Part shown: positions 25,387 through 33,396 of the stretch, piece by piece
Numbering within the stretch: the first letter of the stretch is position 1
Layout of the letters: each line of letters opens with the position of its first letter
Assembly: GCA_013151835.1 (NCBI GenBank)
Contig: JAADHK010000094.1
Coordinates: forward strand, 1 to 33,469
DNA: 33,469 bases
Reading direction: 5' to 3'
Source: Deltaproteobacteria bacterium
Lineage (GTDB): Bacteria > Desulfobacterota > Desulfobacteria > Desulfobacterales > Desulfosalsimonadaceae
Translations under genes and position numbers: made by a program
The notes under the pieces: model-generated
Told to the model about the DNA's origin: nothing
Seen by the model: only the letters and a program-made list of their open reading frames with translations
Database searches by the model: none

Positions 25387-27477
25387 TTAGCTTGCGGCCT
25401 TTTCCAGGTTAAGAACATCCTTACCGGCCCGTGCCTCCCGTGCAAGACGGGCGACCTCAGCAATATCCGCATCCGAAAAAACACCATTTTGACCGGAAAT
25501 CGCGGCGAGCTTCATGCCGTGCTTAAGGCCCATCTGGTAAATTTCCTTAACCTTCTGCCATTCGAGTTTACGACCGATGGTAAAGATTTCAAACCGGCCT
25601 TCAAGGGCAAGCACGATGGTCTCCGCAAGGCAGGCATACGCGACCTTGTTCGGGAGGCCGATATCCTTCATCTCGGGTTCGCCCGGAAGCAGAATTTCAC
25701 CCGATTCGATCACCAGGACATCCGGCCGCTTTGCCACATCCGCAGGAGAGAGGTCCAGGGGTCTCGCCACATCGGTGATAACGCACCCCGGCTTAACGGC
25801 CATTATGTCCAGAACCTTCTTGCCGGCTGCGGACGTTGCGGTTACAATTACATCCATGTCCGCAAGATACTTATCAACACGCGTGGTAATCTCGATATTG
25901 GCATCGGGCGTATCGTCCAGCATCGATTCTCTTAACGCCAGGAGCCTGGAATGGCGGATATCCACCAGGTAAATATCGGTAAAAGCCATGGCCAGCAGGC
26001 GGCAGCATACTGAACCGATTGCGCCCGTGGCCCCGACCACCATGGCCTTTGCCTTTAATTTCTTTCCCTTTTCAACCTTGATAATGCCCATGCGGCGCAC
26101 GGCGTCGGCTGCGGCCCACAGCGCACCGGACGCGCTGTAGCTGTTACCGGTGGTAATGGGGATATCGGCCAGCTTGGCCACGGTCACGCCGGCATCTCCG
26201 ACAACCTTCGTAAAAGCCCCCAGACCCATTATCTGAGCGCCGAGCCTTTTAGACATCTTCGCAGCCTGAAGAAGCCGCTTGTATGTAAACTCGGCGTTGT
26301 GGGCAAGCATCTGCTTTGGCGTACCGCCCACGGTTATGAGCCATCCCTCGACCTCGACGCCGAGCGGGGACTTTATGCCCGTAACCTTTGAATAAATAAA
26401 GGGGGGCGAATATGCTATCGCCTTTTCAACCGCATCCATAAACACCGGCGGAGCAAAACGCGCGGCAAGCTCGATGGAAGGATCCTTTTTCAACTGCTCC
26501 TGGGAAAGCGGATGGATCACAAAGGAAAACCTGTTGATCCTCTTGAACTCTCCGGAAGGATATATCACTCTCGGGTTCATCCTGTATTCGCTGATGACTT
26601 CCAGGATGTCATCCTCGGTGAGTTCATCCAGAGGTATACCAAGAACAGCGCCAATCATGGCTTCGAGCACGTTGAAACCGACAACCTGCTCCATCATCTT
26701 GGGCGTACAGTCGATAATGACATTAACGCCCCTTTCCTTTAAGAACTGGATTCTGTCTTCATAAACCGTGGATGTAATCACCGTTTTTCCGCCCAACTCC
26801 TCTATGCCGCAATCCTTGAGGTATTCGTAAAAACCGGCTGCCGGGACTACAACCACGGGATTTTTCTGGATCGCCTTTCTTATAATAAATTCATTCCACT
26901 TCCTCAGCGGCGCCGCCGAGTCCACTATCCGCCGGCTCGGCACCCATTCGAGCACATCATGCACGCCTTTGGCATAAAGGTTGAAATCACCTAATGAATT
27001 TATAAATTTGGGAATCCCGTTTTCAAATATCGGGTCCGCGAATGTAAGGTTATCGGTGTACTCATTCAAGACCGAGGCAATATTGTAACAAAGCAATCCG
27101 GAGAGGAATAATACCTTATTATAATCAAAATAATTATTACCGTACATAAACTGGATGTGGCGAATAGCCCATTCAAACGACACCCGCCTCAATTTATGCC
27201 CGGTCGTGACCGGAGAGTCGACCTGGGCCCGGAGATTTTTTATTCTCTTCTCCTGTGCCTGGAGTTCACGGCTTGATCCGATTCCATATCTGAAATTCAC
27301 ACCCCCCAGCCCTATGGCATCGGCCTTGTTCTCCCAGTCCTTCAATATCTCCACCGCGACATCCGGGTCGCCGTCCGTGCCCATACGGCGGACATTAAAT
27401 TTGTGCCCCAGAAACTCCGTTTCAAATTCATAGTCATAATCACTCGATCCCAGACTGACGCTCACGATCTGTTTCAC
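25387..27477 (-). CDS. Acyl-ACP reductase-like (COG5322) protein with large extra N-terminal domain
   Basis: 696 residues. The C-terminal half (about 390-670) matches the order of motifs in cyanobacterial long-chain acyl-ACP reductase (AAR): LGAFTKVVGDAGVTVA, ITTGNSYSASGALWAA, the NADP-binding GATGAIG at 482-488, VKPGCVITDVARPLDLS, and VAYACLAETIVLALEG with Cys616 at the place of the cysteine that carries the acyl thioester in AAR. AAR is only about 340 residues, so residues 1 to ~330 are an additional domain I do not recognise (GLGGVNFRYGIGSS, LIDCTPKMMEQVVGF-like, YPSGEFKRINRFSF). Reduction of an acyl thioester to an aldehyde is inferred, not shown; related predicted amino-acid dehydrogenases exist. 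A ferredoxin lies 25 bases upstream in the same direction. Confidence 0.75.
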   Translation of the reverse strand: MKQIVSVSLGSSDYDYEFETEFLGHKFNVRRMGTDGDPDVAVEILKDWENKADAIGLGGVNFRYGIGSSRELQAQEKRIKNLRAQVDSPVTTGHKLRRVSFEWAIRHIQFMYGNNYFDYNKVLFLSGLLCYNIASVLNEYTDNLTFADPIFENGIPKFINSLGDFNLYAKGVHDVLEWVPSRRIVDSAAPLRKWNEFIIRKAIQKNPVVVVPAAGFYEYLKDCGIEELGGKTVITSTVYEDRIQFLKERGVNVIIDCTPKMMEQVVGFNVLEAMIGAVLGIPLDELTEDDILEVISEYRMNPRVIYPSGEFKRINRFSFVIHPLSQEQLKKDPSIELAARFAPPVFMDAVEKAIAYSPPFIYSKVTGIKSPLGVEVEGWLITVGGTPKQMLAHNAEFTYKRLLQAAKMSKRLGAQIMGLGAFTKVVGDAGVTVAKLADIPITTGNSYSASGALWAAADAVRRMGIIKVEKGKKLKAKAMVVGATGAIGSVCCRLLAMAFTDIYLVDIRHSRLLALRESMLDDTPDANIEITTRVDKYLADMDVIVTATSAAGKKVLDIMAVKPGCVITDVARPLDLSPADVAKRPDVLVIESGEILLPGEPEMKDIGLPNKVAYACLAETIVLALEGRFEIFTIGRKLEWQKVKEIYQMGLKHGMKLAAISGQNGVFSDADIAEVARLAREARAGKDVLNLEKAAS

Positions 27478-27502
27478 AGCCTAATCCTCCTTTATCCTTA
27501 TG

Positions 27503-27760
27503 TTAATTCGAATTCTTTAAACCATCATTATAAATAGCGCATGCAGGACAAATATCCATGACCTCCAGGCACAAAGCCTCTTCCTGCTTGTCGGCAGGTT
27601 GCTTTGATACATAACAATGCCCGAAATAAAGGCCCTCATCAAGATTTTCCACGAAATTCTCCGGCGCGATTTCAGCACAAAGATTACAGCCGATACAGAC
27701 ACTGGTCACATAATAACGGCCTTGTACGTTTTTTTCCAATTTTTGATTCACATCCGCCAT
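27503..27760 (-). CDS. 4Fe-4S ferredoxin
   Basis: 85 residues from ATG 27760. It has a single-cluster layout: CIGCNLCAEIAPENF (three cysteines in CxxCxxC) and a distant CPACAIYND with the fourth cysteine and proline before it. The extra cysteines in HCYV and CLEV lie between. Such mono-cluster ferredoxins are low-potential one-electron carriers. A TTG at 27781 is in frame, but AAAAGG six bases before the ATG at 27760 decides the start. It is 25 bases upstream of the AAR-like gene and reads in the same direction, so it may supply electrons to that enzyme or its product pathway. Confidence 0.88.
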   Translation of the reverse strand: MADVNQKLEKNVQGRYYVTSVCIGCNLCAEIAPENFVENLDEGLYFGHCYVSKQPADKQEEALCLEVMDICPACAIYNDGLKNSN

Positions 27761-27871
27761 GCAAAGCCTTTTACGCGGCAAGTAAACGATGTTTATGCCC
27801 GGAACCGGTGTTAATTATGCCTTAAACCATTAGCGGCATTAAAAAGATAAGTCAATACGAGTCCGTCATTC

Positions 27872-29377
27872 CTACGCGCAGCTTTGCTTTATGGCATGCA
27901 GCCACCCATCATAGAGGCGTTTTCTATCGTCTTCGGCCATTCCAGGATTCCACGTCTTGTCGATGGACCAATGGGACGAGAGTTCGGATTCGTCCTCCCA
28001 GTAATCCACGGCAAGCCCGGCGGCATAGGCGGCGCCCAGAACGGAGGTCTCCTTGTTTTTCGGCCGGATCACCGGGAGATCGAGGATGTCCGACTGAAAC
28101 TGCATGAGAAGTTCATTCTTCGTCATCCCGCCGTCCACCTTCAGTGACTTAAGGCTTATGCCGGAGTCCTTTTCCATGGCCTCGAATATCTCCCGCGCCT
28201 GGTATGCGGATGCCTCGAGAACCGCGCGTGCAAAATGGCCTTTATTGATGTAATGGGTCAGCCCGGTAATTATTCCCCTTGCATGGCTTATCCAATGTGG
28301 CGCGAAAAGCCCTGAAAAAGCAGGCACAAAATAAAGACCACCGTTGTCTTCAACGCTTTTTGCCAGGGTTTCAATCTCATCTACGGATGAAATCATGAAA
28401 ATATTGTCACGAAACCACTGGACCAGTGAACCGGCGATTGCGATGGATCCTTCAAGGGCGTACACGGGGTCCTGTTTTCCGATCCTGTAACCGACCGTGG
28501 TTAAAAGACCAAACCGGGACTGGACGGGTTTTGCCCCGGTGTTTAAAAGCATGAAACAACCGGTGCCATAGGTATTCTTGGCCTCGCCCGGCGTGAAACA
28601 GGTCTGGCCGAAAAGCGCGGCCTGCTGGTCCCCCAGATCCCCTGAAACAGGCACCTTTGCCTTGAACACACCATTTTCGGAAGTATACCCGTATATCTCG
28701 CTGGATGAACGAATGGCCGGCAGCATGGACTTACAAATCCCCATGCGGTCCAACATCTGCTCATCCCAGACCAGGGTATTGATATTCATGAGAAGGGTCC
28801 GGCTCGCATTTGTCACGTCAGTCACATGGACCCCGCCGTTCGGGCCGCCCGTAAGCCACCAGATCAGCCAGGTGTCCATGTTGCCGAATATGGCCTCCTT
28901 CGCCTCAACCGCCGCACGAACCCCTTCGACGTTATCCAGTATCCACCTGATCTTGGGGCCTGAAAAATATGTGGCAAGGGGAAGGCCCACACGCTCACGA
29001 AAGCAATTCATGTCGTTGTTTACCGCAAGGTTACGGCAGAGTTCGTCCGTCCGGGTATCCTGCCACACGATTGCATTGTAATATGGTCGGCCGGTTTTAC
29101 GGTTCCACACGACCGTGGTTTCCCGCTGATTGGTGATGCCGATGGCGGCAAGGAGACCGGCGGATATCCCGGCCTTTTCCATGCCGGCGGCAATCACCTC
29201 AAAGGTGCGGTCCCGTATTTCCATGGGATCATGTTCAACCCAGCCGGGCCTTGGAAAAATCTGCCGGTGCTCAAGCTGGTGCATGGCCACCATCTTGGCA
29301 TTATGGTTGAAGATAAAAAAACGTGTGCTGGTCGTACCCTGGTCAATTGCGCCGACATACCGATTTTCAGTGTCCAT
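27872..29377 (-). CDS. glpK: Glycerol kinase
   Basis: 501 residues, FGGY kinase family. Signatures: [14 protein letters not shown] at the N-terminal phosphate-binding loop, [29 protein letters not shown] with the glycerol-contacting residues, [14 protein letters not shown], and the C-terminal FGGY-type [19 protein letters not shown]. It phosphorylates glycerol to sn-glycerol-3-phosphate in the cytoplasm. Length equals the usual ~500. The ATG is preceded by GCGGGGGAC. Neither glycerol facilitator nor glycerol-3-phosphate dehydrogenase genes lie next to it, so it stands as a single gene here. Confidence 0.97.
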   Translation of the reverse strand: MDTENRYVGAIDQGTTSTRFFIFNHNAKMVAMHQLEHRQIFPRPGWVEHDPMEIRDRTFEVIAAGMEKAGISAGLLAAIGITNQRETTVVWNRKTGRPYYNAIVWQDTRTDELCRNLAVNNDMNCFRERVGLPLATYFSGPKIRWILDNVEGVRAAVEAKEAIFGNMDTWLIWWLTGGPNGGVHVTDVTNASRTLLMNINTLVWDEQMLDRMGICKSMLPAIRSSSEIYGYTSENGVFKAKVPVSGDLGDQQAALFGQTCFTPGEAKNTYGTGCFMLLNTGAKPVQSRFGLLTTVGYRIGKQDPVYALEGSIAIAGSLVQWFRDNIFMISSVDEIETLAKSVEDNGGLYFVPAFSGLFAPHWISHARGIITGLTHYINKGHFARAVLEASAYQAREIFEAMEKDSGISLKSLKVDGGMTKNELLMQFQSDILDLPVIRPKNKETSVLGAAYAAGLAVDYWEDESELSSHWSIDKTWNPGMAEDDRKRLYDGWLHAIKQSCA

Positions 29378-29410
29378 CCGTCCCCCGCTTTATAAAATGG
29401 TAAGCCTTTT

Positions 29411-29438
29411 TATATACCCATAATTTCTGAAACGTAAA
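29411..29438 (-). promoter_or_regulatory. Possible sigma-70 promoter for glpK
   Basis: On the minus strand, TTTACG (29438-29433), a 16-base spacer and TATATA (29416-29411). Both boxes match the consensus at four of six positions. Transcription would start about 27 bases before the glpK ATG. Confidence 0.3.
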
Positions 29439-29600
29439 GTCTTTTTTAAAGAGCAATCGCTCTATTTTCGCAAAAAACCGGCATGTTCCGACCCTGTGAA
29501 TGCGCAGGAACGCACAAATATGCGGGCCTCACTGCAAAACCGGCACAACATATGGAAAAACCTTTAATTCACGTTAAATACTTCTTCCAAGCTTTGATGA

Positions 29601-29717
29601 GTTACATTTTTTAGGCAAGTTCGTTACATGACCATTGCTTTTTTTTTCGTCAGCTGATAGTGATTTAAAGCTTAGACTCTTTAATTTCGTGTACCGGACA
29701 ATTTCAATCTGTTACAT
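29601..29717 (+). promoter_or_regulatory. Three GTTACAT copies upstream of the lipase-like gene
   Basis: GTTACAT at 29601-29607, 29623-29629 and 29711-29717, the last 22 bases before the ATG. The intervals are 22 and 88 bases, i.e. multiples of 22, which places all copies on the same helix face (about two and eight turns). They could be binding sites of a regulator; chance cannot be excluded. Confidence 0.3.
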
Positions 29718-29738
29718 CAATTAATTAACCGGGGGGTT

Positions 29739-31625
29739 ATGTTTACCGCAAACATTGTCATAAACAGGGGCGAAATGAACGATAACAGCGCAGAGGCCAG
29801 GAAAATAAAAACACAGTCGCCGTCGCGGGAAAACAACAGCGCCCGCTTTTCAGGCCTGTTGCACCGGGTTTCGCCCCGGCGTGTCAAAGTGCCGCATCCC
29901 GACTTGAGAACCCTTACGAATATATACAACCGGGGCCGGATGGTGCGTAAAAACGCCGTCCGATTCATGTTAAACGACCTGATCGCAAAATTTATCAACG
30001 TAAGCTATAATTCTTACAGCAGGTTTTACGAAGGACAGCTCCGCATCGGTCTTCCCGTGTCAAAGGAACTTATCCAGAGCCGCGAGGAAATCCGTTCCAT
30101 TGCCGCAGGCAAGCTTGCACTGACGCTTTACCATATTTTTCTCGGCATAACCGGCATCCGGATTCCAAGGCATAAAATCAAAAACCTGTTGCTCGCCGAG
30201 CTGGAGGCCGGAACCATACGGCTGACGGAAAATGTTATTATCTTAAACAAAAAACAGCTCAAGGAGATGTCCTTAAGCCGCATGAAAATCCCGGCTTATT
30301 TCTATTCGGGGATATATGAGGAGGCGACGCGCAGGAGGATATTAAAAGAAACCCTGAAACAAAGCCGCGTACCGGCATATTTTGACAGCGAAATAGAAGA
30401 AAGCATTCAAAACGGTCGCGGAGATTATGAAACCGTATATTATCAGGACTATACTGAAGAAGGCAAGGACATCAAGTTCCGGAGGCTTGTGAGCATAGAG
30501 GATGTCACCGCCGGAGATAACCGGCCGTCGGTCATCATGCTCCCGGGTTTTGCCAATAACAGCAATTGCTTTGATCTTTCCAACCAACAGTCGTTTGCAA
30601 AGGACCTGGCCGATAACGGATGCTGGACATACCTTTTCGACCCGCGCGGCATGGGAATCAACAAGGGAAAATTCGATCCCATGTATACGGTCGATACATT
30701 AATCGATTATGACCTGCCCACGGTCCTCCACTTTATTTTCCAGCGGAGCGGTCATAAACCGTCCATCCTCATGGGCCATAGCATGGGCGGCATTATAGCG
30801 GAAAACATGGTTTTGACCTGGAATCTGCGCCGGCATCTGAACAGCCTTACCTCTCTTACCCCGGAACAGAAGGCCCATTTGAACCGAAAGCTCCCCAGCT
30901 CAGCCAAGGCCGACAAATATCTTAAGGAGGTCAGGGGCATAATAACCTTTGGGGCTCCCAAATTTTTTAAAAAACTTTCCCATGCCTTTTTCCCGGCTGT
31001 CCTCTGGCTCAACCACCTGTCCCGGATGCTCAGGCTTCGCCAGGTCCCGGTCAAGGATTCCCTGGAATTTATCATGCAGTTTCCGATCGTAAGCGACCTG
31101 ATCCACTATCTGGCTTTCAGTAATGTCGCGGACCTGAATGTTTTGATGTGCCCTGAAAACCAGAAATTTTCAAAGGAATTCACAAATTTATACATTGAGA
31201 GAGTGATTGAATCGGTCCCCCTGGGGCTTGGTTTCCAGTTTTTAAAGGCAATATATAATGGTGAGGGTTTCAAGCGGATGGACGAAACACGGTTAAACTA
31301 CACGGCCCATGTCGATTGTTTCCCGGAGGATATACCTGTTTTCCATTTCTGGGGTTCCAAGGACCCGCTGGCCCCTGCCGACAACCTTAATTTCAGCAAG
31401 CACTACCCACACCGGGTAAAACGGGTGTACCACATTGAAAACGGGCATGATGCGGAACGTATAAACATAACCGATGAACGCAGCCAGCTCGTTGATATCG
31501 TTGTTGAAGGGGCAAATCATCTTGACCTGCTCTACGGCAGGCTGGCCGAGGAAATTGTCAAACCCATGACCAGTCGGATAATTGAAAAAATATGGGGAGA
31601 CTGGTCTTATAACTCCGGGGAATAG
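29739..31625 (+). CDS. Alpha/beta hydrolase, acid-lipase-like
   Basis: 628 residues. The C-terminal ~370 form an alpha/beta-hydrolase: an oxyanion-loop strand VIMLPGFANNSN, YLFDPRGMGINKGKF, the nucleophile elbow GHSMGG with Ser348, and likely Asp542 (FWGSKDPLAPADN) and His594 (VEGANHLDLLYG) completing the triad. The DPRGMG and NHLDLLYG motifs are like those of acid-lipase-type hydrolases (LNFRGRG, NHLDFIWG). The first ~230 residues are an added basic, helical region I do not recognise. No signal peptide is present, so it is probably cytosolic or membrane-associated. Two starts are possible, ATG 29739 (after a G-run) and ATG 29775 (after AGGGGC). The DUF2804 gene begins three bases after the stop. 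Substrate unknown; a lipid ester is the natural guess. Confidence 0.78.
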   Translation: MFTANIVINRGEMNDNSAEARKIKTQSPSRENNSARFSGLLHRVSPRRVKVPHPDLRTLTNIYNRGRMVRKNAVRFMLNDLIAKFINVSYNSYSRFYEGQLRIGLPVSKELIQSREEIRSIAAGKLALTLYHIFLGITGIRIPRHKIKNLLLAELEAGTIRLTENVIILNKKQLKEMSLSRMKIPAYFYSGIYEEATRRRILKETLKQSRVPAYFDSEIEESIQNGRGDYETVYYQDYTEEGKDIKFRRLVSIEDVTAGDNRPSVIMLPGFANNSNCFDLSNQQSFAKDLADNGCWTYLFDPRGMGINKGKFDPMYTVDTLIDYDLPTVLHFIFQRSGHKPSILMGHSMGGIIAENMVLTWNLRRHLNSLTSLTPEQKAHLNRKLPSSAKADKYLKEVRGIITFGAPKFFKKLSHAFFPAVLWLNHLSRMLRLRQVPVKDSLEFIMQFPIVSDLIHYLAFSNVADLNVLMCPENQKFSKEFTNLYIERVIESVPLGLGFQFLKAIYNGEGFKRMDETRLNYTAHVDCFPEDIPVFHFWGSKDPLAPADNLNFSKHYPHRVKRVYHIENGHDAERINITDERSQLVDIVVEGANHLDLLYGRLAEEIVKPMTSRIIEKIWGDWSYNSGE

Positions 31626-31628
31626 AAA

Positions 31629-32624
31629 ATGGAACATATAATTTCCGGAAACGGCCGTATCCGGTTTGGCCGCTTTGACACACCGGTTGCTCCCATCGAC
31701 ATACGGCCATATTCCCTGAAGACGGCCATGGGAAAAAACCGGTCGAATTTCATCAAGAAACTTTCGTTCAAACAATTCGTCTTTATAGGCATCATAGGGC
31801 CGGACATCATTTTCGGCTCGGCCGTGGTAAACCTCAAATACATCACAAGCGGTTTTGTTTACGCATACGACCGCAGCACCCGCGCCCTTTACGACATCGA
31901 AAAGACAGGGCTCCCTTTGCCGGGAAAATGCCGCATATCAATAGACCCTGAAAACCCATCGGCACGGATTTCCACACGCGGCCTTCAAATTGAAATCAAT
32001 AAAGACCGGCTGCAGGCCGAATCCGGCGATGTATCAATAGACGTCCGGCTTGACCGATCAAAAACGACCCCTTTGCGACTCTGTTCAAGGGCCGGATACA
32101 CAGGATGGGTTTATACCCAGAAAACGACTCCTATCCCGGTTACCGGGGTAATAAAAATACCGGGAAAGGAAATAAAACTCGCCTTCGACAAACACATGGC
32201 CCTGATGGACTGGACTGCGGGATTCATGCGGCGTGAAACCTTCTGGAACTGGGCCGCATCGGCCGCTGTTTTAAACGACGGCCGACGCTTTGGCCTGAAC
32301 CTGTCCGCCGGGGTGAACGAAACCGGTTTTACCGAAAACGCATTCTGGGTTGATGAAAAAATGACCAAGATAGATACGATCGAATTCCGTTTCGACCCGG
32401 ACGACCTTTTAGCGCCCTGGCATATCCGGTCCTCGGACGCTCATGCCGACCTCACCTTCCAACCGGATTGTCAGCGGAATCAGCAAATAAACGCCGGCAT
32501 CATCGCCAGCCGATTCACCCAGATGATCGGCCGGTTTTCAGGTACGCTTAAAACCGATGCCGGAGAAACGATCACAATCAAAGACATCCCCGGCTGGGCC
32601 GAAGACCATTTCGCCCGCTGGTAA
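31629..32624 (+). CDS. DUF2804 family protein
   Basis: 331 residues matching the DUF2804 pattern: LMDWTAGFMRRETFWNWA, GLNLSAGVNETGFTENAFWV, EFRFDPDDLLAPWHIRS, SDAHADLTFQPDCQR, SRFTQMIGRFSGTLKTDAGE and the C-terminal GWAEDHFARW. The conserved aromatic and acidic pairs are all present. The family is uncharacterised; its repeated beta pattern recalls lipocalin-like hydrolase/hydratase folds such as AttH/CrtC, which is only a suggestion. There is no signal peptide. It lies three bases after the hydrolase gene, so the two are probably co-translated and may act on the same lipid. Confidence 0.82.
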   Translation: MEHIISGNGRIRFGRFDTPVAPIDIRPYSLKTAMGKNRSNFIKKLSFKQFVFIGIIGPDIIFGSAVVNLKYITSGFVYAYDRSTRALYDIEKTGLPLPGKCRISIDPENPSARISTRGLQIEINKDRLQAESGDVSIDVRLDRSKTTPLRLCSRAGYTGWVYTQKTTPIPVTGVIKIPGKEIKLAFDKHMALMDWTAGFMRRETFWNWAASAAVLNDGRRFGLNLSAGVNETGFTENAFWVDEKMTKIDTIEFRFDPDDLLAPWHIRSSDAHADLTFQPDCQRNQQINAGIIASRFTQMIGRFSGTLKTDAGETITIKDIPGWAEDHFARW

Positions 32625-32629
32625 ATAGT

Positions 32630-32765
32630 GCCGAACGAAAACCGCCAATTTTCCCAATTTCTGTGTTGGGCTCAAATTTTAAGCCTCAAAATACCATATG
32701 TATTCCTGCGGTTAAAATTTTCGCCCGCCTTGAACTTGAAAAAATTTTCAGGTTTTCGTTCAGGC
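32630..32765. repeat. MITE-like element with long inverted ends
   Basis: The ends GAACGAAAACC (32633-32643) and GGTTTTCGTTC (32751-32761) are perfect inverted copies; with one added base they extend to GCC...GGC at 32630 and 32765. Inside them, AATTTTCCCAATTTC near 32647 resembles the reverse complement of the inner right arm (12 of 15). The unit is about 136 bases, has no reading frame, and fills the gap between the DUF2804 and Rid genes. Confidence 0.55.
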
Positions 32766-32782
32766 AATAAATAAATAAGGAT

Positions 32783-33217
32783 ATGAATACAATGGCAGGC
32801 AATACGCAAAAAGTCCTGATCAACCCGGGTGAAACAAAATCAATCTATAAAACCATGCAATTCTCCCAGGCCGTTCGGGTCGGCAACACCCTGTGGGTCT
32901 CCGGACAGGTGGGCATAAATGAAAATGGCGTGATGGGCGAGGATATCGAGGCCCAGGCGCGCATGGCCTTTCAAAACCTAAAACGTGTGCTGACCGAAGC
33001 CGGCGGGTCCATGGACGATGTGGTTGAACTTGTAACCTATCACAGATCCATGGCTGATATCAGGGGATTTGCAAAAGTAAAATCTGAATTTATCACACAT
33101 GATTACCCGGCCTGGACAGCTGTCGGCGTAACTGAACTGCTCCTTCCGAATCTCATGGTTGAGATGAAGGCAACCGCAATTATCGGCAGCGGTAAAGCCG
33201 ACGATAAAACCAGGTGA
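32783..33217 (+). CDS. Rid-family (YjgF/YER057c/UK114) protein without the catalytic arginine
   Basis: 144 residues. Family features: FSQAVRVGNTLWVSGQVGIN near 28-47, EAQARMAFQNLKRVLTEAGGSMDDVVELVTYH, and the C-terminal LLLPNLMVEMKATAII. RidA proper hydrolyses reactive enamines/imines and needs an arginine (Arg105 in E. coli) in a conserved P-A-R-[ST] context. Here the same place reads YPAWTAVGV, so Trp111 replaces it. Rid subfamilies without this arginine are not imine deaminases, and their roles are unknown. Start: ATG 32783 with AAGGA two bases upstream, or ATG 32792 about ten bases from it. Confidence 0.9.
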   Translation: MNTMAGNTQKVLINPGETKSIYKTMQFSQAVRVGNTLWVSGQVGINENGVMGEDIEAQARMAFQNLKRVLTEAGGSMDDVVELVTYHRSMADIRGFAKVKSEFITHDYPAWTAVGVTELLLPNLMVEMKATAIIGSGKADDKTR

Positions 33218-33300
33218 TTGGTGTTTACACAATAATCATTCACTATTTTGTACGGGCTCGTAATAAGTCGAATATTTTGCCGTTTTTCCGGCAAAGACGT

Positions 33301-33331
33301 GGGCCTGAGGGCTCGTAAAAAGCTCCATATG
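33301..33331 (-). repeat. Dispersed repeat, inverted copy of 25344-25374
   Basis: 31 bases matching the reverse complement of 25344-25374 at 29 positions. It is preceded at 33254-33270 by a similar GGGCTCGTAATAAGTCG and by a hairpin TTGCCG-TTTTTC-CGGCAA (33277-33294), which suggests that the two GGCTCGTA sequences bracket a small element downstream of the Rid gene. Confidence 0.55.
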
Positions 33332-33396
33332 TGAAGATAATCTTCTGAATGCGTCCCGCATTTCACACACAATTCATATTGCGGTTTTTGGATTGA

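Larger units (their letters stand above)
29378..29738. other. Divergent intergenic region between glpK and the lipase-like gene
   Basis: 361 bases without a gene. It contains a possible glpK promoter (29411-29438), three copies of GTTACAT (29601, 29623, 29711) and a long T-run near 29640-29647. No palindromic operator or repeat element shared with other parts of the window was seen. Confidence 0.55.

Noticed and set aside
27827-27855. Promoter for the ferredoxin/AAR-like operon (TTGACT, 17 bases, TAATGG on the minus strand)
   Set aside because: The -35 is good, but the -10 matches only two of six positions; the pattern is too weak to list.
33103-33372. 89-residue minus-strand frame at the right end
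   Set aside because: It reads the dispersed repeat and the reverse of the Rid gene, and has no protein-like features.
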